A DNA stretch of 64,000 nt, from the NCBI GenBank assembly GCA_002343445.1, contig DDSP01000034.1:6636-70635 (forward strand). The letters are read 5' to 3'. Under the pieces are notes generated by a model. It searched no databases, had not been told where the DNA came from, and worked only from the letters and a program-made list of their open reading frames with translations. Within the stretch, counting starts at the first letter, position 1; every line of letters starts with the position of its first letter. Below, piece after piece: positions 8,475 to 15,418 of this stretch. The translations under genes were made by a program, and so were the position numbers. This stretch comes from Chthonomonas sp. UBA2387 (GTDB lineage: Bacteria; Armatimonadota; Fimbriimonadia; Fimbriimonadales; Fimbriimonadaceae).

Positions 8475-10436
8475 GTGGCGAACACGCGCCCCCAGGCGGC
8501 ACCGGTGGCTCAGGAGTTCCAAGAGGGCTTCACCATCCGCACGGCCATCGGCGCGCTCTTCATCGCGTTGTTCATGCTCCCCGGCGGCATGTACCTGGGT
8601 CTGGTCGCGGGCCAGGGCGTGGGCGAAGCCGCCGAGTGGGTCACCATCGTGTTGTTCGCCGAGGTCGCGCGCCGCAGCTACGCCCCGCTCCGAAAGCAGG
8701 AAATCTACATCCTCTTCTACTTGGCTGCCGGACTGACGTCCGTCATCAACGTCGAGCGCGGGCTTGGCGGAGGGCCGTTCGCCCACCTCGTTTGGAACGG
8801 CTACTTCATCCCGTCGCCGGCCGCTCAGCCCATCGCCGACCAGATACCCGGCTGGGCCGTGCCCGCCGCAAACAGTCCCGGCGTGGTCGGTCGCGCACTC
8901 TGGCACCCCGATTGGCTGCGCCCCGTGGGACTGTTGGTGCTGGGCGACTTCTGCGGGCGGCTGAGCTGGATGGGCCTGGGCTACGCCCTGTTCCGGGCCA
9001 CCAGCGACGTCGAGCGTTTGCCGTTTCCTTATGCCCCCGTCGCCGCCTCCGGGGCCACCGCGCTCGCCGAAGCCGGCACGGAGAGCTGGCGATGGAGCAT
9101 GTTCTCGACGGGTTCGGTCATCGGCATGCTGTTCGGAGTGGTTTACATCGGCGTGCCCGTGGTGACCGGGACGCTGTTCAACGATTCGTTCGAGATCCTG
9201 CCCATCCCGTTCGCCGACTACACCACGAGCGTCGAGAACCTGCTGCCTGCCGCCATCGTGGGCCTGAGTCTGAGCCTGGGCAACGTCCTGGTCGGGTTCG
9301 TGCTCCCGTTCCAAATCGTGTTGGGCGCGTGCGTCGCCTCGGTGCTGGCGATGATCGTGATGAACCCGATCCTCTACCACGCCGGATTGCTGCCCAACTA
9401 CCGGTTCGGCTCGGACGCGTTCGTGGCCAAGCTCAGCGTGGACATGGATTTCTGGCTGTCTGTAGGCATAGGCGTCAACATATCGATCGGCATCATCGGC
9501 ATCGTATTGGTGGTGAGGGCCTTGGCCCAAGGGCGCAAGCAGCGGCTGGAACGCGCCTCGACCTTGAGCCCGCCGCCCGGTCGCGGCGATGTGCCCGTTT
9601 GGGTCGCGATCGGGGCTTGGCTAGCCGCCACGATCACGCTCATCGCCGTCTGCAAAGCCCTGATCCCGGACTTCCCGCTCTGGATATTGATCTTCTTCGG
9701 CCTGGTGTGGAGCCCCCTGAACTCCTACATCTCGGCACGAATGTACGGTCTCACCGGCCGAGGCGTCTCGTTCCCCTACCTCAAAGAGGCCAGCGTCGTG
9801 GCCTCGGGCTATCAGCGGGTGGACATCTGGTATGCACCCGTGCCTCTGGCCGACCACGGCTGGGCAGCCCAACGCTTCCGCGAAGTCGAGCTGACGGGCA
9901 CGAAGTTCACCAGCGTCCTCAAGGCGGAAGCGTTCATGTTTCCCGTGGTCATGTTGGCCAGTTTCGCGTTCTGGAGCTTCTTCTGGAACTCGACTCCCGT
10001 GCCGAGCGGCCAGTTTCCGTACGCCCAAAAGTTCTGGCCGGTGCACGCCACGATGCAATCGGTCATCCAGCAGATCAACGTCCCCCGTGCCGACGGCGAG
10101 GTCGGCTGGTTCGCGAAGGCGCTCAAACCGGGGCTCATCGCGGCGGGGACTGCGGGCGGCTTGCTCGTGTTCGGGCTGATGTCGCTGTTCAAGGTGCCGC
10201 TGCTTTTCTTCTATGGTTTTGCGGGTGGACTCGGGCTCTTCCCCGCCAACACGGTGCCCCAACTGGTGGGGGCCTGGGCGGGCCGCCGGTTCTTCGCGCG
10301 CAAGTACGGCGAGGAGCAATGGATGCGCTATGCGCCGGTCCTATTGGCGGGGTTCAGCTGCGGCACGGGCCTCATCGCCATGTGCGCCATCGCCTTGGCC
10401 CTGATCGCGCGTGCCGTGGCCCAACTGCCTTACTGA
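8475..10436 (+). CDS. Large OPT-like integral membrane permease
   Basis: The 653-residue protein is almost entirely membrane segments; I count more than a dozen hydrophobic stretches. Examples are AIGALFIALFMLPGGMYLG near residue 32 and the C-terminal run around PLLFFYGFAGGLGLFPAN. Polar loops such as QRFREVELTGTKFTSVLKAE separate them. The organisation resembles the oligopeptide transporter (OPT)-related proteins common in Armatimonadota and Planctomycetes. A peptide or metal-chelate uptake role is only a family-level guess. It converges with the acyltransferase gene, with 7 bp of overlap. The start was taken as the first ATG-like codon after the palindrome region; one a few codons later is possible. 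Confidence 0.75.
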   Translation: MANTRPQAAPVAQEFQEGFTIRTAIGALFIALFMLPGGMYLGLVAGQGVGEAAEWVTIVLFAEVARRSYAPLRKQEIYILFYLAAGLTSVINVERGLGGGPFAHLVWNGYFIPSPAAQPIADQIPGWAVPAANSPGVVGRALWHPDWLRPVGLLVLGDFCGRLSWMGLGYALFRATSDVERLPFPYAPVAASGATALAEAGTESWRWSMFSTGSVIGMLFGVVYIGVPVVTGTLFNDSFEILPIPFADYTTSVENLLPAAIVGLSLSLGNVLVGFVLPFQIVLGACVASVLAMIVMNPILYHAGLLPNYRFGSDAFVAKLSVDMDFWLSVGIGVNISIGIIGIVLVVRALAQGRKQRLERASTLSPPPGRGDVPVWVAIGAWLAATITLIAVCKALIPDFPLWILIFFGLVWSPLNSYISARMYGLTGRGVSFPYLKEASVVASGYQRVDIWYAPVPLADHGWAAQRFREVELTGTKFTSVLKAEAFMFPVVMLASFAFWSFFWNSTPVPSGQFPYAQKFWPVHATMQSVIQQINVPRADGEVGWFAKALKPGLIAAGTAGGLLVFGLMSLFKVPLLFFYGFAGGLGLFPANTVPQLVGAWAGRRFFARKYGEEQWMRYAPVLLAGFSCGTGLIAMCAIALALIARAVAQLPY

Positions 10437-11056
10437 GAGTCGAGTTCGCCTCGAACCCAGTCCATGATCTCCTCGGTCTCGGCATCGCGCCCGAACGTCC
10501 TCGGCTCGCTCCACACCACCTCGACGCCGCGCCACGAGGGGCGGGGCCAGACCGAGCCGTAGGGGATCACGCGTTCCGTATTGATCAGACGGCAGCAGAT
10601 GACCGGCGCCCCAGTCTGGCGAGCCAGGAGCGCCACGCCTGACTTGATGGGCAGCAACTGCCCGTTGGGACTGATCCGCCCTTCGGGGAACACGGTGACC
10701 GCTTCCCCCGCCTCCAAGAGTTGAGCGGTGAAGCGCAAAGCTCCCCGGTCGGCGGTATCGCGCTCGACGGGAAACGCGTTCAATCGACGAATCAGCCAGC
10801 CGAGCACCTTGATCGAGAACAACTCGCGCTTGGCCATGTAGTGCATCGCGCGCGGGCACGCCTTCTGCACGAACACGGGATCGGAATCGCTGCGGTGGTT
10901 GGCGACGATCAGCAGCGGTCCGGTGCGGGGCACCCGGTCGGCGTGGCGCACGCGCACCGGACCCAAGATGAAGAACAGCGGCCAAGTCACGAAGCGGCCG
11001 ATGGGTAGGAACCACCGCTCGTAGAAGCGGGAGCCGGGCACGAGGTCGGTCGCCAT
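10430..11056 (-). CDS. plsC: 1-acylglycerol-3-phosphate acyltransferase (PlsC family)
   Basis: The enzyme transfers an acyl chain to lysophosphatidic acid at the inner membrane to give phosphatidic acid. In 208 residues it has the catalytic HxxxxD block as NHRSDSDP, the glycerophosphate-binding VFPEGRIS and a PIKSGVALLA block, in the usual order. A hydrophobic N-terminal stretch (WPLFFILGPV) anchors it. The start ATG lies 1 nt after the purN stop, so the gene is the last of an isocitrate dehydrogenase-purN-plsC operon. A longer open frame extends upstream, but that extension is the purN gene in another frame. Confidence 0.92.
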   Translation of the reverse strand: MATDLVPGSRFYERWFLPIGRFVTWPLFFILGPVRVRHADRVPRTGPLLIVANHRSDSDPVFVQKACPRAMHYMAKRELFSIKVLGWLIRRLNAFPVERDTADRGALRFTAQLLEAGEAVTVFPEGRISPNGQLLPIKSGVALLARQTGAPVICCRLINTERVIPYGSVWPRPSWRGVEVVWSEPRTFGRDAETEEIMDWVRGELDSQ

Positions 11057-11057
11057 G

Positions 11058-11627
11058 TCAATGAAGTACGCGGCGCAGCGCCTCGGGATACGCTTGATGC
11101 TCCAAAACGAGCACCCTGGCCGCCAGCGACTCGGGGGTGTCACCGGGGAAAACGGGGCACCGCATCTGCAGGATCGGCGCGCCTTCGTCGTAGTGCTCGG
11201 TAACGTAGTGAACCGTGCAGCCCGATTCGTCCTCGCCCGCCGCGAGCACGGCCTCGTGGACGTGCATGCCGTACATCCCCTTGCCTCCATGCTTGGGCAG
11301 CAGCGCCGGGTGGATGTTGAGGACTCTGTTGGGAAAGGCCTGCAGCACCTCGGCGGGAAGCAACCGCAAGTACCCTGCCAAGCAAATCCAATCGACACTG
11401 GCCTGCTTTAGGGCGTCGAGAAGCCTGGGGCCGTAGCCCTCGCCCGGCTCGACCACAACGATCGGCAGTCCCGCTTCGCGGGCCCACTCGATGGCGCCGG
11501 AGTCCTGCCGCGTCCCGACCACAAGAGCCACTCGACCGGGCACTTCGCCCCGCGAGCAGGCGTCGTGGATGGCGCGGAGGTTGCTCCCGCGCCCACGGGT
11601 CCCGACGAACACGGCAATTTGAACCAA
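11058..11627 (-). CDS. purN: Phosphoribosylglycinamide formyltransferase PurN
   Basis: PurN formylates GAR with 10-formyltetrahydrofolate in purine synthesis. The 189-residue reading has the N-terminal nucleotide-binding start VFVGTRGRGSNLRAI, the catalytic NIHPALLPKHGG with the essential Asn and His, and the Asp of EHYDEGAPI. I place the start at TTG 11625-11627, ten bases after the upstream stop, because the residues before it have no family resemblance and derive from the upstream gene's frame. The usual family glycine-rich GSGSN is TRGRGSN. It is the middle gene of the operon. Confidence 0.9.
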   Translation of the reverse strand: MVQIAVFVGTRGRGSNLRAIHDACSRGEVPGRVALVVGTRQDSGAIEWAREAGLPIVVVEPGEGYGPRLLDALKQASVDWICLAGYLRLLPAEVLQAFPNRVLNIHPALLPKHGGKGMYGMHVHEAVLAAGEDESGCTVHYVTEHYDEGAPILQMRCPVFPGDTPESLAARVLVLEHQAYPEALRRVLH

Positions 11628-11634
11628 GGAGGCT

Positions 11635-12636
11635 TTACCCCCGCAGTTCGCTCGCGATCGCGTCGGCGAAACCGCTCGTCGTCGCGTCGCCACCGAGGTC
11701 GTAGGTTTTGATGCCCTTCTTAAGTGTCTCCTCCAACGCACCCTCGACGTCCCTGCGAGCGTCAAGCTCGCCCAGATGCTCGAGCATCAGCGTGGCGGAG
11801 AGCAGAAGAGCCGTCGGGTTGACCTTGTTCATGCCCGTGTACTTCGGCGCAGAGCCGTGCACGGCCTCGAACAGCGCACAGCCGACGCCGTAGTTCGCCC
11901 CTGGCGCGACGCCCAAACCGCCCATCATGCCCGCTGCCAGATCGGAGACGATGTCGCCGTACAGGTTCGGCATGACCAGCACGTCGTAGAGCTTCCACTT
12001 CGTGACCAACTGCATGCACTGGTTGTCCACGATGTTGTCCCACGACTCGATGTCGGGGTACTCGGCGGCGACCTTCTTGAAAACGTTCAGGAACAGGCCG
12101 TCGGCGATCTTCATGATGTTCGCCTTGTGCACGCCGACCACACGTTTGCGGCCGTTCTTACGGGCATATTCGAACGCGGCGCGGCAGATGCGCTCGGAGC
12201 CGAAGTCGCTGATGATCTTCACCGAGTGGGCCACGTGCTCGGTCGCCATGTACTCGATCTGGGCGTACAGGTCTTCGGTGTTCTCGCGAAAAATGACGAT
12301 GTCCAGCCCGTCGAACGGCGTGGGAACGCCAGGGAGCTGCTTCACCGGGCGGACGCATGCGTAGAGGTCCAGCTTCTTCCGCAACGTGACATTGGGGCTG
12401 ACGCTGCCCTTGCCGATCGGCGTCGTCATGGGCGCCTTGAGGCCCACGCCGACCTCCTTGATCTTTGCGATCGTCTCGTCGGGGACGATGGGCTTGCCCG
12501 CCTCCACGCACTTGAGGCCGGCCTCGACTTCGATCCAGTCAACCGAGACCTTGGCGGCCTCGAACACGGTCTCGACGGCGGCGACCAACTCGGGTCCGAC
12601 GCCGTCTCCTCGAATCAAACAAACTTGGTGTGCCAT
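11635..12636 (-). CDS. icd: NAD(P)-dependent isocitrate dehydrogenase, catalytic subunit
   Basis: This 333-residue protein of the isocitrate/isopropylmalate dehydrogenase family converts isocitrate to 2-oxoglutarate. It starts IRGDGVGPELVAAVE, has the substrate-site FRENTEDLYAQIE of the isocitrate branch, the catalytic YDVLVMPNLYGDIVSDLAAG block and the cofactor-loop HGSAPKYTGMNKVNPTA. It stops where the Thermus-type enzyme would continue into its about 140-residue C-terminal domain. That domain is encoded separately at 12806-13108. The ATG at 12636 is chosen over an upstream frame that would add a proline/phenylalanine-rich tail from the polypurine tract. Isopropylmalate or homoisocitrate dehydrogenase activity is less likely. 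Confidence 0.85.
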   Translation of the reverse strand: MAHQVCLIRGDGVGPELVAAVETVFEAAKVSVDWIEVEAGLKCVEAGKPIVPDETIAKIKEVGVGLKAPMTTPIGKGSVSPNVTLRKKLDLYACVRPVKQLPGVPTPFDGLDIVIFRENTEDLYAQIEYMATEHVAHSVKIISDFGSERICRAAFEYARKNGRKRVVGVHKANIMKIADGLFLNVFKKVAAEYPDIESWDNIVDNQCMQLVTKWKLYDVLVMPNLYGDIVSDLAAGMMGGLGVAPGANYGVGCALFEAVHGSAPKYTGMNKVNPTALLLSATLMLEHLGELDARRDVEGALEETLKKGIKTYDLGGDATTSGFADAIASELRG

Positions 12637-12658
12637 GGGGTTTTGGTGGGTGGGTTTT

Positions 12659-12713
12659 GGGAAGAGGGAATAAGGAAGAGGGAGATGGGAAAAAGAAAAA
12701 CGGAAAGAGCGAG
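12659..12713 (+). other. Polypurine tract upstream of isocitrate dehydrogenase
   Basis: Over 55 bases the plus strand carries only four pyrimidines (runs such as GGAAGAGGGAA and GGGAAAAAGAAAAA). The isocitrate dehydrogenase mRNA leader, on the minus strand, would be almost pure pyrimidine. The composition breaks sharply with the surrounding GC-rich coding sequence. Confidence 0.6.
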
Positions 12714-12805
12714 GCATTCGCTGGAGGCGCGGTCACGAGAGGGCACTCGGTGCCCAGTTGTCTCTTCGGTCCTCACTCCAAGTTCCATCTTCCCTTTTCC
12801 CGGCC

Positions 12806-13108
12806 TCAGTAGGGCTGGCTGAACTGGTTGACGCCGTCCTTGATGAAGAGCTTCTGGCACTTCGTCCAGCGCCATCCGAGGCCGGTGAGATGGTGGACCA
12901 AGGCATCCACTTCCTCGTCCGTCACGACATCGTCGCTCAGGAATCGGGCGCGGGGCCAGTCGAGCAGGTCCATGTCCGGGGCGGGCGGCGGATACACGCG
13001 CGTTCCTCGGTTGGAAATCAAGATGAGTTTGAACTTGCCGAACTCCTTCGGCAGGTCGGGCGTCTGGGGGGTCCAGATGTAGATGTCCACTCCGTGCAGG
13101 TTCATCAT
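12806..13108 (-). CDS. Free-standing isocitrate dehydrogenase C-terminal domain
   Basis: The 100 residues resemble the C-terminal domain of Thermus-type isocitrate dehydrogenase. The pattern GVDIYI, then LILISNRGTRVYPP, then DLLDWPRARFL, then RWTKCQKLFIKDG follows the order I recall for that domain (GVDVFV, LKMISNRGTQVYPP, DLVDHYRCRFL, RWMHLEKLQEFDG). In Thermus this domain is fused to the catalytic part and contributes to dimer packing. Here it is a separate gene, 169 bp upstream of the catalytic gene on the same strand, so a two-protein enzyme is inferred. The alignment is from memory and was not computed. Confidence 0.75.
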   Translation of the reverse strand: MMNLHGVDIYIWTPQTPDLPKEFGKFKLILISNRGTRVYPPPAPDMDLLDWPRARFLSDDVVTDEEVDALVHHLTGLGWRWTKCQKLFIKDGVNQFSQPY

Positions 13109-13204
13109 GGGTGCGGAATCCCGGCTTGTCGGCCACAGGGATTATGACACCGCGGGTCCCCGCAATCCCGGGAACCTTGGCGCAAGGCGCGCAGACTGAC
13201 AATC

Positions 13205-14731
13205 GTGGTGCTCGCTGCGCTCGTCTTGGTGGTGCCAACCGCCGCCATACCCGTCCATGTGGACCCCGATCAGGTCGTTGCCACGATCTCGCCTTGGATC
13301 TACGGCATCAACACGTGGCCCTCGTTGCCCGCCGACGACCCTCGGTTCACCATCCTCCGCTGCGGCGGCAACCGATTCTCAGCCTACAACTGGGAGAACA
13401 ACGCCAGCAACGCGGGCAGCGACTGGTTCTTCCAGAACGACGGCTGGCTGGAATCCAGCGACGAGCCCGCCCGCGCGGTCACCAAGTTTCTCGACGGGGC
13501 CTTCGCCCGCCGAGGCGGCGGCATGGTGCAGTTGAGCCTGCTCGACTACGTGGCCGCGGACAAGAACGGCGACGGAGACGTGCGCAACACGCCCAACTAC
13601 CTCGACGTCCGCTTCCGAAGGAACCGGTTCACCGTCCAAGGCGGCAAGCCGATCCGAGGCGATGCCGACGTCTATCAAGCCCAGTTTGCCGCATACCTCG
13701 CCGCACGGTACACCTCGCCCAGACGTAACGGCCAGCCACTTTGGTTCGGCTTGGACAACGAGCCCGGCCTGTGGAGCCACACCCACGCGGCCATCCACCC
13801 GCTCAAAACCACCTATGCGGAGATGATCGAGCGGTCCGCGCCGCTGGCGGCTTCGGTCAAGGCCATGGTCCCCGATGCGAAGATCGTCGGGCCCTGCGGG
13901 TTCAGTTGGTGGGAGTCGCTCAACCTGGCCGGCGCACCCGACCATGGTGGCAGGCGGTTCGTGGACTTCTATCTTCAGGAACTCAAGCAAGCATCCGCCA
14001 ATGCAGGCGTTCGGTTGCTCGACGTCCTCGACTTCCACTTCTACTCGGAACACCAAGACACCAACGGCAGACGCGTGACCGGGCGGGACACCGACGAAGT
14101 CGCGGCGAGCGCCCGGGTTCAGGCTTCGCGTTCGTTGTGGGACGGCACCTATGTCGAGAACTCGTGGATCACGCGGGACATCTTGGGCAACCAGCCCATC
14201 GACTACATCGGCGACCTGCAAGGGCGGATCAACGCCCTATGGCCGGGGACGGGGCTCGGCGTGACCGAGTGGAACTTCGGCGGCGGGCACCACATCAGCG
14301 GGGCCATCGCGGCGGCCGACGCCCTCGGCGCGTTCGGCAGGTTCGGACTGGCAGGAGCGATGCTTTGGGAGTTGGATGCCGGCAATGAGCCCATGAACCG
14401 CGCGGCGTTCTCCGTCTATCGCAACTACGATGGCCGAGGCAGCCGGTTCGGCGACCGAGCGCTGGCCGTCGAATGGCCCGTGGCCGACCGAGACAAGCTG
14501 GCAGTCTACGCTTCAAGGCACTCGGACGACCCCGGCAGAGTCACGCTGGTCGCAATCAACCGATCGCCACAGCCTTTGGGAGTCTCGTTCTCGGGCTTGA
14601 CTTGGCCCAAGGGAGGCGCGCCGACGTTCGTGTTGCAGGGCTCGGCGGCCGAAGTCGTCCCGGGGCCGACGGTCGGGTCGTCGTTCGATCTCGCGCCACG
14701 TTCGATCACCGTACTTCGACTCGGGGGGTAG
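13205..14731 (+). CDS. Secreted glycoside hydrolase family 44 (endoglucanase/xyloglucanase-like)
   Basis: The 508-residue protein carries the GH44 sequence pattern: RCGGNRFSAYNWENN near the N-terminus, WFGLDNEPGLWSHTH with the acid/base Glu at about residue 182, DVLDFHFYSEH, and GVTEWNFGGGHHISG with the nucleophile Glu at about residue 351. GH44 enzymes cleave beta-1,4-glucans and xyloglucan outside the cell. A hydrophobic start (MVLAALVLVVPTAA) serves as a signal peptide. No ATG is available, so GTG at 13205 is used; the next GTG is equally possible. A C-terminal beta-sandwich follows the barrel. It is divergent from the isocitrate dehydrogenase domain gene. Confidence 0.9.
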   Translation: MVLAALVLVVPTAAIPVHVDPDQVVATISPWIYGINTWPSLPADDPRFTILRCGGNRFSAYNWENNASNAGSDWFFQNDGWLESSDEPARAVTKFLDGAFARRGGGMVQLSLLDYVAADKNGDGDVRNTPNYLDVRFRRNRFTVQGGKPIRGDADVYQAQFAAYLAARYTSPRRNGQPLWFGLDNEPGLWSHTHAAIHPLKTTYAEMIERSAPLAASVKAMVPDAKIVGPCGFSWWESLNLAGAPDHGGRRFVDFYLQELKQASANAGVRLLDVLDFHFYSEHQDTNGRRVTGRDTDEVAASARVQASRSLWDGTYVENSWITRDILGNQPIDYIGDLQGRINALWPGTGLGVTEWNFGGGHHISGAIAAADALGAFGRFGLAGAMLWELDAGNEPMNRAAFSVYRNYDGRGSRFGDRALAVEWPVADRDKLAVYASRHSDDPGRVTLVAINRSPQPLGVSFSGLTWPKGGAPTFVLQGSAAEVVPGPTVGSSFDLAPRSITVLRLGG

Positions 14732-14740
14732 CCTGTCGGC

Positions 14741-15289
14741 GTGGCGCTCGGTCTCCTGCTGGCTCTGGTCGCGCTCGCGCACGACGATGCGCGGACCGAG
14801 GCGTTGGCGGGTTCGAACGCTCCCGCCAGCGTCCTCAAGCGGCAAGCGTTGGTCGAAGTGGAGCACTTGGACTACGAAGGCCGCCGCCAGCGCGGCACAT
14901 TGGTCGTGGACGCCTCCCTGGCCAAAGAGGTGCGCGAGATCTTCGCCGAACTGCTGGACCAGGGCTTCCGCATCGAAAAGGTGCGCTCGGCCTCGGCCTA
15001 CCGCTGGGACGACCTCGCCTCGATGAAGGACAACAACACATCGGGGTTCAACTACCGCAAGGTCGAAGGCACGCGCCGTCTTTCGAACCACGCATCGGGC
15101 CGAGCGATCGACATCAACCCCATGCAGAACCCCCACATCGGCCACGACCGAACGGGAGCGGTCTACGACCGGGAAGCCCCAGGCACCTTGGCAAAAGGGT
15201 CGGCCGCCGTCCGCGCGTTCGAGAAGCGTGGCTGGACGTGGGGAGGCAAGTGGCGGCGACCCGACCACATGCACTTCGAAAAGCCCTGA
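14741..15289 (+). CDS. M15-family D-Ala-D-Ala carboxypeptidase-like protein
   Basis: The 182-residue secreted protein has the zinc-binding core of the M15 (VanY-like) peptidases: SNHASGRAIDINPMQNP supplies His and Asp, and WRRPDHMHFE supplies the last His and catalytic Asp. These enzymes trim D-Ala-D-Ala ends of peptidoglycan stem peptides in the periplasm. A short hydrophobic N-terminus (LGLLLALVALA) acts as a signal. The start is GTG at 14741, 9 nt after the GH44 stop, so the two may be co-transcribed. The arginine-serine pair KVRSASAYRWDD matches the substrate-clamp region of the subgroup. Confidence 0.85.
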   Translation: MALGLLLALVALAHDDARTEALAGSNAPASVLKRQALVEVEHLDYEGRRQRGTLVVDASLAKEVREIFAELLDQGFRIEKVRSASAYRWDDLASMKDNNTSGFNYRKVEGTRRLSNHASGRAIDINPMQNPHIGHDRTGAVYDREAPGTLAKGSAAVRAFEKRGWTWGGKWRRPDHMHFEKP

Positions 15290-15418
15290 ACACATGCAGG
15301 TACCGTAGGCCATCAGGTTGACACCGGTCTCATGGGAACCGGTACCCTACGCCGCGCCGGAACAATCGGCTTGGCTCAGCCGCCAGACTCCCTGTCCATC
15401 AAACATCCAAATCACCTC

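Noticed and set aside
7472..10642. Open frame of 1056 codons on the plus strand
   Set aside because: It spans the antisense of the dehydrogenase, the permease in another frame and the acyltransferase end; in GC-rich DNA such long shadow frames are common.
12637..12717. N-terminal extension of isocitrate dehydrogenase from the upstream ATG
   Set aside because: The added residues come from the polypurine tract and lack family resemblance; the ATG at 12636 opens directly into the conserved core.
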